From positions 1 to 23,965 of the IMG/VR virus record IMGVR_UViG_3300028030_000434: a stretch of 23,965 nt of DNA. One strand, given 5' to 3'. Position numbers and translations under genes: made by a program. The notes beneath the pieces were generated by a model, which did not search any database, was not told the DNA's origin, and saw only the letters and a program-made list of their open reading frames with translations. Source of the stretch: a virus. Within the stretch, counting starts at the first letter, position 1. Each line of letters starts with the position of its first letter. Of this stretch, positions 14,333-21,029 are shown in pieces.

Positions 14333-14396
14333 CAATAAATAATTGATATTTGTTCTTTTTGTGATGTGCGTCATTGCTTTAGTCAATTATTTATTG
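14333..14396. repeat. Perfect 14-bp inverted repeat in the divergent control region
   Basis: CAATAAATAATTGA at 14333-14346 is the exact reverse complement of TCAATTATTTATTG at 14383-14396, with a 36-base spacer. The right arm fills the space between -35 and -10 of a candidate rightward promoter. The spacer contains a near-palindrome, TGATGTGCGTCA (14362-14373). The layout suggests a regulator binding both arms to control the rightward promoter and perhaps the leftward one. Confidence 0.6.
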
Positions 14397-14413
14397 CATA
14401 TTTGTGTTAGAAT
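14374..14413 (+). promoter_or_regulatory. Candidate promoter(s) for the rightward operon
   Basis: Two overlapping candidates exist. TTGCTT (14374-14379) is followed after 17 bases by CATATT (14397-14402). An extended -10, TGTTAGAAT (14405-14413), lies just downstream. Either would give a short leader ending in AAAAGGAGAAACAA before the ATG at 14435. The inverted repeat overlaps the first candidate, so repression by its binding protein is plausible. Confidence 0.45.
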
Positions 14414-14434
14414 TCCAAAAAAAAGGAGAAACAA

Positions 14435-14959
14435 ATGGAAAACACAATTAAATTTTTTGAGAGAAAAATCGAAATTGCAGAACGAAATAATCTCTCTGAT
14501 TATAGAGAGTATTTAGACTTCTTGCTGCAATGTAATGATGAAGTCGCACTCGGAAAAATAAAAAAAGAAGAAGACATCCTAAGAGAAAATGCTACTCAAA
14601 GAGGTTACTCACCTGACAAATGCGTCTTTTCTTATGAAATTGACGCAGGATTGTATAGAGGAACCGTATATTTGAGCGTTACTCTAACAGAAACAGAGAC
14701 GCTTGCGAAAAACGAAATAGGCAGTTATACAGCCTATGAGTTCAATGCCGGCGTAATCTACATTGAGAGTGGTCGTGTAGATAGGGTAAACTTTCGGGGT
14801 TGGGACAGGGACGACCAACTCAAAGTTGATACATTCGCCGAAAAAATTCAAAATCGAATTAAGATTCGTAACCTGAAATCTAAGGTACAGGAACTCGAAG
14901 CAACACTTAATGAAAAAGAAAGGAAGATTATCGAACTAGAAGGACGGGAATCACAATAA
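14435..14959 (+). CDS. Hypothetical protein with C-terminal coiled coil
   Basis: The 174-residue product is not recognised. The N-terminal ~60 residues are helical and charged. A middle strand-rich part (residues ~65-125) includes C-V-F-S-Y-E-I-D-A-G-L-Y-R-G-T-V-Y-L. The last ~40 residues form a heptad-like coiled coil (L-K-S-K-V-Q-E-L-E-A-T-L). An AGGAG six bases before the ATG gives strong translation. It is the first gene of the only rightward phage operon in the window, transcribed away from the terminase genes, so it may act early or in control. No DNA-binding motif is seen. Confidence 0.75.
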   Translation: MENTIKFFERKIEIAERNNLSDYREYLDFLLQCNDEVALGKIKKEEDILRENATQRGYSPDKCVFSYEIDAGLYRGTVYLSVTLTETETLAKNEIGSYTAYEFNAGVIYIESGRVDRVNFRGWDRDDQLKVDTFAEKIQNRIKIRNLKSKVQELEATLNEKERKIIELEGRESQ

Positions 14960-14982
14960 TAGACATCAAAGAAATCAAGATG

Positions 14983-15006
14983 CAGCACGGGGTTAATCTC
15001 GTGCTG
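14983..15006 (+). promoter_or_regulatory. Stable intercistronic stem-loop
   Basis: CAGCACG (14983-14989) pairs with CGTGCTG (15000-15006), extended by G-T, G-C and G-T pairs to a 10-bp stem with a TTAA loop. No T-run follows, so it is not a standard terminator. It lies 20 bases before the SD (AGGGGG) of the next gene and may protect or process the mRNA, or regulate that start. Confidence 0.5.
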
Positions 15007-15025
15007 TTCTATCATAGGGGGTAAA

Positions 15026-15217
15026 ATGCGTGGCGGGATGCAATCGGAAGGGTTAAACACATTATATTGCAAATGTGGGAAACCTACAAGTAAAATTTTG
15101 CAATTTGAAAATGGCAAGGAAATTTCAATCCATTTTACACGCAAATCTACATATTGGCATATTTGCGAAAATGGGAAAATTAAAAGAACTTTCAAAAAAC
15201 CGGAGGGGTGGGAATAA
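15026..15217 (+). CDS. Small protein with CxC motif
   Basis: The 63-residue product is not recognised. It carries Y-C-K-C-G-K-P near residue 15 and H-I-C-E-N-G-K near residue 45, which could together hold one zinc ion. AGGGGG precedes the ATG closely. Its stop lies one base before the start of the next gene, showing co-translation. The role is unknown. Confidence 0.65.
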   Translation: MRGGMQSEGLNTLYCKCGKPTSKILQFENGKEISIHFTRKSTYWHICENGKIKRTFKKPEGWE

Positions 15218-15218
15218 A

Positions 15219-15458
15219 ATGCGTTTTGAAATAGTTTGTGCTAAATATCTTGCTGAATATCTATATAATCATAGAATACTCGGTCTTAATGAGCTTGTTG
15301 ATGTTATAAACTCTGATTCAACTGTTATTGTTTGTAAAGGGGAACTTGGGAATCTTGTAAATCGCTTTTGCCGGAAGCGTCAAGTTCAACTTGATTATAG
15401 AATTGCCAGGGTTGAAAACAATTATCTTGTTGCTGTTAAAAAAGGGATTCCGCTTTAG
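15219..15458 (+). CDS. Hypothetical protein
   Basis: The ~79-residue product is not recognised. It starts at ATG 15219, preceded by GGAGGGG, immediately after the upstream stop. The sequence looks like a small alpha/beta domain (A-K-Y-L-A-E-Y-L-Y-N-H-R, E-L-V-D-V-I-N-S-D-S-T, then L-V-N-R-F-C-R-K-R-Q-V) that could be a winged-helix-like fold, but this is weak. It is the last gene of the rightward operon and converges on the methyltransferase gene. Confidence 0.6.
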   Translation: MRFEIVCAKYLAEYLYNHRILGLNELVDVINSDSTVIVCKGELGNLVNRFCRKRQVQLDYRIARVENNYLVAVKKGIPL

Positions 15459-15479
15459 TATTTCACATTTTTATTTCTA

Positions 15480-15504
15480 GCACTTTTTCTAATTCTTCAA
15501 GTGC
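15480..15504. terminator. Possible weak bidirectional terminator between convergent genes
   Basis: GCACTT (15480-15485) and AAGTGC (15499-15504) form a 6-bp stem with a 13-base loop between the convergent gene ends. On the plus strand a run of eight Ts follows only ~20 bases later. The stem is weak and the region also reads as a coiled-coil extension of the methyltransferase in another frame, so the terminator call is tentative. Confidence 0.25.
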
Positions 15505-15505
15505 G

Positions 15506-16285
15506 TCAACTAATTTCTTTTTTTTGCTTTTCTCCGAAAAGTGTAAGCTGTTTCCTATGATTTTGAAGCCTTATTTTCCCAAGCCTTATATACTCACCTG
15601 ATATTTCGCTACCTATCCATCTACGTCCTTCTTTCTCCGCTGCTATTGCCGTTGTAAAAAGCCCCATAAACGGGTCATATATCAATTCATCTGGATAAGT
15701 GAAATAGTGTATAAAATAATGAGGAAGCCAAATCGGGAATGCGAACGAATGCCCTTTAGTCTCAATCCCCGAATGTGCCGGTTTAATAAATATATTTTGT
15801 AAATTGTCAGATTTTGACGATGTTGTATGTGTAAATTTCTTACGCCCCGGAGCATCTTTTGAAAAACAAAAAATATATTCGTGTGCATACCTGACAACCC
15901 CCTGTTCAAGCGATGGTTGCGGGTTTGTTTTAGCCCATACCCAAACTTCTTTTATGTAATCACCATAATTAGCGTAAATAAATTTAATAATGCCTTTGTT
16001 CCCTGTAAATTCGGCAATATTATAAAATATATGATGTTTTGTAATCCGCAACATTCCATCAATCCATTTTTTTGTTTTGTCTAAATATTCTTGAACAGAT
16101 AGATTGTCGTTGTACTCATTATATTTTAATTTATTCCACTTAGTACGCCCGTTTACCTTTGTTTTATTTGTACGACTTCTCCCGATATTATAAGGGGGTG
16201 AGGTAACAATCACATCCACAAAATTATCAGGCATTCTTGCCATTGTTTTTATACAGCTTTCTTTATATGTTTTGTTTAATTTCAT
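15506..16285 (-). CDS. Beta-class DNA methyltransferase (N4-C or N6-A)
   Basis: The 259-residue enzyme would transfer a methyl group from S-adenosylmethionine to an exocyclic amino group in DNA. Motif IV, T-S-P-P-Y-N, is at 28-33 near the N-terminus. Motif I, D-P-F-M-G-L-F-T-T-A, is at 204-213 near the C-terminus, followed by G-S-E-I. This IV-before-I order defines the beta class. Motif I is unusual: canonical enzymes have D-P-F-x-G-S-G-T-T, here S-G is replaced by L-F. No partner endonuclease lies next to it, so self-protection against host restriction is the likely role. It ends just after an A8 run, beyond which a coil-like extension lies in another frame. Confidence 0.88.
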   Translation of the reverse strand: MKLNKTYKESCIKTMARMPDNFVDVIVTSPPYNIGRSRTNKTKVNGRTKWNKLKYNEYNDNLSVQEYLDKTKKWIDGMLRITKHHIFYNIAEFTGNKGIIKFIYANYGDYIKEVWVWAKTNPQPSLEQGVVRYAHEYIFCFSKDAPGRKKFTHTTSSKSDNLQNIFIKPAHSGIETKGHSFAFPIWLPHYFIHYFTYPDELIYDPFMGLFTTAIAAEKEGRRWIGSEISGEYIRLGKIRLQNHRKQLTLFGEKQKKEIS

Positions 16286-16580
16286 AATCAGCTACAAGTT
16301 TCTCAATTAACCATTCACGGATATTTATATCCGTTTGTGTGCTACCTTTTGGGTATTCAATAATATATTTTACCTTCTCATTCTCAATCTCGATTTCTCT
16401 TTCTGGTTCTCCATTGCTCATTCTAACTAACACACAACCATCTATCCCATCTTGGATAGCATAATCCCAATGTCTTTTAGCATTGTTGATAATATCATTG
16501 TTTGAATGGTGGAACTCATATCGTGCAATCCCTTTACCGTTACAGGTTCCCAAATATTTTAAGGCAATTATAGTTTTCAA
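16263..16580 (-). CDS. Hypothetical protein
   Basis: The 105-residue product is not recognised. It is a mixed alpha/beta protein with E-R-E-I-E-I-E-N-E-K-V-K-Y-I-I-E-Y strands and a C-terminal helix. The start appears to be TTG overlapping the stop of the gene before it (TTGA). It overlaps the methyltransferase gene by 23 bases, so they are probably co-translated, but nothing shows a functional link. Confidence 0.6.
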   Translation of the reverse strand: MKTIIALKYLGTCNGKGIARYEFHHSNNDIINNAKRHWDYAIQDGIDGCVLVRMSNGEPEREIEIENEKVKYIIEYPKGSTQTDINIREWLIEKLVADYEIKQNI

Positions 16581-16879
16581 AATGGTAAATTATCATCACT
16601 ATATCGTTCTCGGATGCTTTCGTATATTTCTATATTGGTTTTACCTTCAGCCTGCATTTGTTCAATCGTCCTGGACATTCTTATCACTTCGTTAATGTTA
16701 TTCGTCGCCTTACGTTTATATTTTTCCTTCTCCTCTATTCGCTTAAGTTGGTTCCGGCATTCTTCGTCAATTTCAATTATCACATCATCAATGCTTTCGC
16801 CTTCCTCAATCTTTGCGGTAAGTTCAAGATTATCGTAATTATTGCCTGTTACTTTTCTTTTAATCTTGGTTATTTTCAT
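16577..16879 (-). CDS. Hypothetical protein
   Basis: The 100-residue product is not recognised. The first 35 residues look like a strand-rich motif (M-K-I-T-K-I-K-R-K-V-T ... N-L-E-L-T-A-K-I-E-E-G). The rest is a long charged helix. The pattern of a short beta N-terminus then a helix recurs in small phage early proteins next to single-strand binding or recombination genes, but I cannot name a family. GGAG precedes the ATG. Confidence 0.6.
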   Translation of the reverse strand: MKITKIKRKVTGNNYDNLELTAKIEEGESIDDVIIEIDEECRNQLKRIEEKEKYKRKATNNINEVIRMSRTIEQMQAEGKTNIEIYESIRERYSDDNLPF

Positions 16880-17171
16880 TTTTAGTCTCCATTATTTTTA
16901 ATATATCTTCGTATGCTTCTACCTGTCCATTCATACAAAACGCCGGATATAATGCGTTTGATTTAAGACTTTTTATTTTTGCCTTAATATATTCTATTAT
17001 TTTTTGCGTTTCTGTAGGTTCAGGTTGTTCTGTTTTCTCTATAATCTCTCTTAAGATTGCTTTTAGAACTTTTAGTTCTGTTTCGGTTTCATATTTACTA
17101 AATTCATCTTGCTGTTGTGCTAATTCACCCATAGTGTTAATTCTGTCCTGAATTATCCTTATCGCATCCAT
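16860..17171 (-). CDS. Helical hypothetical protein
   Basis: The 103-residue product is not recognised. It is almost wholly helical with Glu, Lys and Ile in repeating patterns, suggesting a coiled coil or helical bundle. A C-M-N-G-Q-V-E-A-Y-E-D-I-L segment near residue 82 resembles the helix of small phage proteins that dimerise. AGGAC precedes the ATG. It overlaps the next gene by 20 bases. Confidence 0.6.
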   Translation of the reverse strand: MDAIRIIQDRINTMGELAQQQDEFSKYETETELKVLKAILREIIEKTEQPEPTETQKIIEYIKAKIKSLKSNALYPAFCMNGQVEAYEDILKIMETKNENNQD

Positions 17172-17173
17172 AT

Positions 17174-17500
17174 TTACCGTCCTTTTATTAAAAATTTTCT
17201 GATTTTCTCAAAATGATATTGGTCTATGTAAAAATTATCGTTGACAACAATAGAATATTTTCTAAACAAATGGTTTTTTATGTGTTCTTGCTCCTCAATA
17301 TCAATATCACTACACCCAAGTATGCTATCACTAAAGCCATCCTCATAATCCCAAGTCCACCGCTTATCTATACCTGAATACTCAAACACCTGTTCGTGTG
17401 TTTTTGAATATGGATTTCTAAGAAAAACCGAATGTACCGCACCGTATGAATCGATTATCCCAATTATGCTACCGTAAATTATGTCATCATTCGGTATCAT
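17174..17500 (-). CDS. Hypothetical protein
   Basis: The 108-residue product is not recognised. It is acidic and rich in aromatic residues (R-W-T-W-D-Y-E-D-G-F), with no cysteine pair, membrane segment or DNA-binding motif. AAGGGA lies upstream of the ATG. It overlaps the gene before it by 14 bases, in the run of small early genes. Confidence 0.6.
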   Translation of the reverse strand: MIPNDDIIYGSIIGIIDSYGAVHSVFLRNPYSKTHEQVFEYSGIDKRWTWDYEDGFSDSILGCSDIDIEEQEHIKNHLFRKYSIVVNDNFYIDQYHFEKIRKFLIKGR

Positions 17501-17687
17501 TTGTTATGTTCCCTTTTGACGCCTGTGCATATTCCTTATCGGATGTATCACGTAAAAATTTGATAACACAATCTAAATCTACTTTAGCAAAATCTTGCAT
17601 ATATTCTAACATAAATTCAGTCGATTTATCATTAGCATCGCAATACGTCCAGGCTTCGAGTAATTTTTCTTTAGTTGCTCTTTTCAT
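17487..17687 (-). CDS. Small helical hypothetical protein
   Basis: The 66-residue product is not recognised. It appears helical (K-E-K-L-L-E-A-W-T-Y-C-D, then F-M-L-E-Y-M-Q-D-F-A), with D-L-D-C-V-I-K-F-L giving an EF-like but not calcium-binding pattern. It has no strong SD. It lies one base after the preceding gene's stop and overlaps the next gene. Confidence 0.55.
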   Translation of the reverse strand: MKRATKEKLLEAWTYCDANDKSTEFMLEYMQDFAKVDLDCVIKFLRDTSDKEYAQASKGNITNDTE

Positions 17688-17688
17688 A

Positions 17689-17886
17689 TCAAACTGAAAG
17701 CTTTTCTTTGTAATATTTATTTAATTTATAAGCATCTGAAATTAAAGTAATTGTTTTTAGTGCGGTTTTACTTTGTACTTCATAAGCAAGTCTCCTTACT
17801 TCTTTTTCGTATTCGTCTGCTTTCATTATCTGGTTGTTTTTGAATTTTCTAACGGATTTTTTAATTTCTTTTTCTATATTATACAT
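17689..17886 (-). CDS. Small basic helical hypothetical protein
   Basis: The 65-residue product is not recognised. It is Lys-rich and helical throughout, without cysteine or hydrophobic span. Its start overlaps the end of the nuclease-like gene by eight bases, so it is translated with it. It could be a small partner of that protein, but this is only positional. Confidence 0.55.
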   Translation of the reverse strand: MYNIEKEIKKSVRKFKNNQIMKADEYEKEVRRLAYEVQSKTALKTITLISDAYKLNKYYKEKLSV

Positions 17887-18355
17887 TTTTACATAAACTC
17901 CTGTAATATCTCCAGCTTAAGTTGTTTGCAATATGTTCAATTATACTATTATCAATTGTTTCTTTATGCAGCGTTTTTGCTCTTTTTACTATCTTGAAAC
18001 GTATTTCTTTATATTCTTCATAGAAAATTATCTTGCCAGCGTAATCGGGAATATCTACATCTAAATCCCTAGGGACAACAAAATAGAATCTGTTTGTTCT
18101 TTTGCCGTCCATAATTTCTTGGTGTTTGTTGACGCTTTTAAAAACTTTCCGCTCCTTCCAACTATAATAATCTCTCCGTTTTTGGAAGTCTGCTCCAAAA
18201 TCAGATTTTGTTAATTTAATTTCATATTCTGTTGTGAATAATTTTTTGCTTACTGCTAAAATGTCACATTCAAAACCCTTGTAAAAGTAGTTCGGGATAA
18301 CAACTAATCTCGATGTGTTCATAAGATAATGATGCAGCTCTAAATATATATTCAC
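17879..18355 (-). CDS. PD-(D/E)XK nuclease-like protein, MmcB-type
   Basis: The 158-residue product carries the catalytic pattern of the PD-(D/E)XK superfamily: E-C-D-I-L-A-V near residue 29 (D31), then Y-E-I-K-L-T-K-S-D-F at 44-53 (E45, K47). The EIKxxxxDF stretch is characteristic of small MmcB-like DNA-repair proteins in bacteria and phages. It probably acts on DNA structures in replication or recombination. The start is GTG overlapping the previous stop (GTGA), with AGAGGGG upstream. Neighbours RusA and an HNH-like protein support a recombination cassette. Confidence 0.72.
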   Translation of the reverse strand: MNIYLELHHYLMNTSRLVVIPNYFYKGFECDILAVSKKLFTTEYEIKLTKSDFGADFQKRRDYYSWKERKVFKSVNKHQEIMDGKRTNRFYFVVPRDLDVDIPDYAGKIIFYEEYKEIRFKIVKRAKTLHKETIDNSIIEHIANNLSWRYYRSLCKNV

Positions 18356-18783
18356 GATTTCCCCTCTAAATATCTGATGTACTTAATCATTACCCGCAAC
18401 ATCAGTCCTAAATTATCTATTGCAAAGTCAGATTTGTTTTCCTCTGCAAATTGATGCTCATCTCTTGATACCGGGACGGAGCAATAATCACTTGTTTTAA
18501 TACTTGTATAGCTTCCGAACAGATGGTGCATCTCCGAATTAGGATATTCTTTACGGAACCAATCCTTAAATTTTTTTGACCGGTGGAATCCTACCGAATC
18601 TTTTAGATTATTGTATAGCCCTTTATTTTCGACAAAGCTCTTTTTTAACAATCTTTCTGCATTTGCAATATCCTCATCCAAATTTTCCATTATAGAGCTA
18701 TATTTAGGATGCCCTTCCCGCCAAGAGTATTCTGATTTGAGTTTCCTTGTATTCTCTAATAGTTTTTCAATTATGTTTTTCAT
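18352..18783 (-). CDS. HNH-like protein with HHLFGS motif
   Basis: The 143-residue product contains S-E-M-H-H-L-F-G-S followed by K-T-S-D-Y-C-S-V-P-V-S-R-D-E-H at residues ~83-110. This resembles the His-His ... Asp ... His layout of phage recombination-associated HNH-like domains (NinG or DUF968-like), recalled rather than searched. The N-terminal half is charged and helical. It overlaps RusA by 17 bases and the MmcB-like gene by four, forming a compact nuclease cassette. Confidence 0.6.
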   Translation of the reverse strand: MKNIIEKLLENTRKLKSEYSWREGHPKYSSIMENLDEDIANAERLLKKSFVENKGLYNNLKDSVGFHRSKKFKDWFRKEYPNSEMHHLFGSYTSIKTSDYCSVPVSRDEHQFAEENKSDFAIDNLGLMLRVMIKYIRYLEGKS

Positions 18784-19105
18784 ATTTTTTTATCTGAAAT
18801 TCAATAAATTCGTTTCTTTTTTTTACATCCACTTTTTCTTGAACTAACCTATAAATCCGCTTATCATTAAAACCAAATTTCCGCTGCAATACGTCAATAA
18901 ATACCTTCGTCGGATTATCTACATCAGCATTCTTTGAAGAAAAACCGAACCGGAGGCGTAGTTCTAATTTCCCTTCCGGCACTACAATATCGTTTGGAAG
19001 TAGAAACAATAAAGCTACTTCATACGATTTATACTTATCGGTTTTGTATCGTCTCCCCTTCCAGGCTTCATTCACCGAAAGGGGCTTTAATAGTATTTTT
19101 TTCAT
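18767..19105 (-). CDS. rusA: RusA-family Holliday junction resolvase
   Basis: The 112-residue product would cut four-way junctions, clearing branched DNA before packaging. The start K-P-L-S-V-N-E-A-W-K-G-R-R-Y is the usual RusA N-terminus (S-x-N-x-x-W/Y). The catalytic block is D-V-D-N-P-T-K at 61-67 (D61, D63, K67), followed by D71 and N-D-K-R-I at 80-84 (D81). These correspond to the metal-binding Asp residues and essential Lys of E. coli RusA. The length is typical (~110-120). It forms a cassette with the two nuclease-like genes downstream. Confidence 0.88.
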   Translation of the reverse strand: MKKILLKPLSVNEAWKGRRYKTDKYKSYEVALLFLLPNDIVVPEGKLELRLRFGFSSKNADVDNPTKVFIDVLQRKFGFNDKRIYRLVQEKVDVKKRNEFIEFQIKKYEKHN

Positions 19106-19148
19106 ATATATTCCGAAATTTTACTTTCATACTCTATTGTATATATCC

Positions 19149-19163
19149 GTTGTTACCAACAAC
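19149..19163. repeat. Short perfect hairpin at the exonuclease stop
   Basis: GTTGTT-ACC-AACAAC is a 6-bp palindrome with a 3-base loop, beginning in the exonuclease stop codon. No T-run follows in the minus direction. It could slow 3' decay of the mRNA or bind a protein. Confidence 0.3.
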
Positions 19164-19750
19164 TAAGAAATAGCATTCAGATAACATTGTTTTATTATTA
19201 AAGCATCAAATAAAGCGTTGTGTTTTTTAATGTCTTTTTCTGTTTCGGGATATTTGCCATTTGCTAACTTCATATTCTCAATGTGTGCAAATTCTTCTCG
19301 TGAAATATCAGGGTCAATTCCTTTAATCTCAAATAATGTACATAAATCCATAGGTATATAGTAAACGTTTTTTGGTATATTAAAAGCGTGTCCAAATATC
19401 TCATTGAATAATACCCAATCATAAGCCAAACAATCAGACCACATTATCACATTATCAAATTGTTTTAGCCAATCAGATAAAGCGTTTTTTAAACCTTTCA
19501 TACTTCCGAAAAATACTGTTTTGTTTAAATGCTTATATTTTCTTGCAATACCTGCTCTTGAAGTTTGCATTTCTAAATTATCTATTACATTTTTTTGTAA
19601 CCAATCATCTATTTGCGTTTTATCAAAATCATTCAATTCTGCATAAAACATTTTCCCACATTCAGAAACTAATCCTATGCTTATTAGAGTTGTTTTTTGA
19701 TGTAGTCCTGTAAATTCTGTATCAAAGAATATTTTAGTTTTTTTACTCAT
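19163..19750 (-). CDS. DEDDh 3'-5' exonuclease (exoribonuclease-like)
   Basis: The 195-residue enzyme would remove nucleotides from 3' ends using two metal ions. The acidic residues are visible: F-F-D-T-E-F-T at 8-14 (D10, E12), A-Y-D-W at 109-112 (D111), and H-N-A-L-F-D-A-L at 177-184 (H177, D182), which is the DEDDh order. The layout is close to small exoribonucleases of the Rv2179c-like group rather than to polymerase proofreading domains. The start overlaps the previous stop (ATGA). It probably serves in nucleic-acid turnover or recombination. Confidence 0.82.
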   Translation of the reverse strand: MSKKTKIFFDTEFTGLHQKTTLISIGLVSECGKMFYAELNDFDKTQIDDWLQKNVIDNLEMQTSRAGIARKYKHLNKTVFFGSMKGLKNALSDWLKQFDNVIMWSDCLAYDWVLFNEIFGHAFNIPKNVYYIPMDLCTLFEIKGIDPDISREEFAHIENMKLANGKYPETEKDIKKHNALFDALIIKQCYLNAIS

Positions 19751-20004
19751 AATTCTACTGTTTTTAAATCGCAGTTGGTAACACGCAATATATTTAATTG
19801 CTCATTTTCCTTAGTTAAAAAATCTATGTATCTTTCAAGGTCGGCTATTAATTGTACCTTAGTCTTTTTATTAATGTAATCTTTTCTATTAGGTCTTTCC
19901 ATCTTTTCTGTTCCCTTATTTGCAATAAATTCATTGATAATATGCAAATGTCTTTTGGTATAGCTATTAATACCAAGGCTTTGTAATAATTCTTCTGCTT
20001 TCAT
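19747..20004 (-). CDS. Hypothetical protein
   Basis: The 85-residue product is not recognised. It is helical, with a Lys-rich centre (R-P-N-R-K-D-Y-I-N-K-K-T-K) and a C-terminal coiled segment (A-D-L-E-R-Y-I-D-F-L-T-K-E-N-E-Q-L). It overlaps the exonuclease start by four bases. A candidate promoter lies just upstream (20025-20052). Confidence 0.58.
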   Translation of the reverse strand: MKAEELLQSLGINSYTKRHLHIINEFIANKGTEKMERPNRKDYINKKTKVQLIADLERYIDFLTKENEQLNILRVTNCDLKTVEL

Positions 20005-20024
20005 TTTAATTTATTCATTGCCTC

Positions 20025-20052
20025 TTTATAAGTTAATTTATAATTTTTGCAA
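20025..20052 (-). promoter_or_regulatory. Candidate promoter before the exonuclease pair
   Basis: On the minus strand TTGCAA (20052-20047) is followed after 16 bases by TATAAA (20030-20025), 4/6 and 5/6 matches. It lies in the only sizeable gap of this part of the early block and would serve the small protein and the exonuclease. Confidence 0.4.
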
Positions 20053-20066
20053 CGTCAACCGCAATA

Positions 20067-20315
20067 CTAAGAATAACCAAACACTAAACGCCAACTGTCT
20101 ATCTCTTTTGCAAACCAAAGCTGATAAACATTTAGTTTACCGTGAACCTTGCTTATATATTCTGCAATACCATCAACTAAACGCTCTGGATATTGCCCTT
20201 CTATTGTGAAATTAGCACTTATACCATCGCAACCGAAAGTATTTAATAGATGTTGCCTTGTTTCATAATCATAGTCGCCTTTTGCGTATTTTGTGATTTT
20301 ATCAATTTTTCTCAT
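20067..20315 (-). CDS. Hypothetical protein
   Basis: The 82-residue product is not recognised. It looks alpha/beta: Y-A-K-G-D-Y-D-Y-E-T-R-Q-H-L, then I-S-A-N-F-T-I-E-G-Q-Y-P-E-R-L-V-D, and a final R-L-V-F-G-Y strand. There is no membrane segment or cysteine pair. AAGGTAG precedes the ATG. It is separated from the next gene by a 62-base gap. Confidence 0.58.
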   Translation of the reverse strand: MRKIDKITKYAKGDYDYETRQHLLNTFGCDGISANFTIEGQYPERLVDGIAEYISKVHGKLNVYQLWFAKEIDSWRLVFGYS

Positions 20316-20328
20316 TTTATTTTCTACC

Positions 20329-20541
20329 TTAAGAAAATCGTAAATTTTCTTGATTTATAATTAAACAAGCTATATCAAAATCAAAATTATAATCTATTAT
20401 CAATTCTTTTCTTCTAGCTCTATTCTTCAAGGCTCTTTCTGCTGCTTTGCTTCTTTCCCCTAAATTCATAGACGCAATCGCTTCTAACCTTGAGCACCCC
20501 TTATCTTCTACATATTTAGTAATTTGTTTTTCAATGCTCAT
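20329..20541 (-). CDS. Small hypothetical protein
   Basis: The 70-residue product is not recognised. ATG 20541 is chosen because GGAGA lies nine bases before it and it follows the previous stop by 19 bases. A longer reading from 20616 would overlap the previous gene. The sequence is helical and basic in the middle (A-A-E-R-A-L-K-N-R-A-R-R-K-E-L), with a C-terminal helix. Confidence 0.58.
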   Translation of the reverse strand: MSIEKQITKYVEDKGCSRLEAIASMNLGERSKAAERALKNRARRKELIIDYNFDFDIACLIINQENLRFS

Positions 20542-20560
20542 AGTATTTTCTCCGATAATC

Positions 20561-20980
20561 CTATATATTCCCATTCGGGATAACTTTCCCTTGAATAATG
20601 TTAAATTCTTCGTCAACCGTTATTTCAATTTTGCCAAAATCACCATACTTAAACATTTTTGAAATTACATCCTTATAAAAAGCATCCGGTAATTCTTCCT
20701 CAACGTCTAATTCTTGATGTGTTTTTTTATATTCATCAAACTTTAATTCCCAAACTAACTCACTCCACCCATCAGGCATTTTAATATTATCAATTATAAT
20801 AGTTTTTGTTTTGTTGTTACTCTTTTCATTATCTCTAATAACAGTATCTACATCGCCTAATTCACTTGCCGATTCTATATTCTTAATCAATGTTTTTGCA
20901 AAACTTTTAATTGTTTCGCCGTGGTTCATATTCAACGTTGCGACTATAGTATTTAATACTGCTTCTTTATCTAAAAACAT
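20561..20980 (-). CDS. Acidic hypothetical protein
   Basis: The 139-residue product is not recognised. It is acidic and helical at the start, then has strand-like segments (T-I-I-I-D-N-I-K-M-P-D-G-W, G-K-I-E-I-T-V-D-E-E-F). M-P-D-G-W-S-E-L is a helix-capping stretch. ATG 20980 has GGAGAAAGG upstream and is preferred to an in-frame GTG three codons earlier. The role is unknown. Confidence 0.58.
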   Translation of the reverse strand: MFLDKEAVLNTIVATLNMNHGETIKSFAKTLIKNIESASELGDVDTVIRDNEKSNNKTKTIIIDNIKMPDGWSELVWELKFDEYKKTHQELDVEEELPDAFYKDVISKMFKYGDFGKIEITVDEEFNIIQGKVIPNGNI

Positions 20981-21029
20981 TTTATACACCTTTCTCCAAT
21001 TCTTCTTTTAATACTATATTTAACCTATC

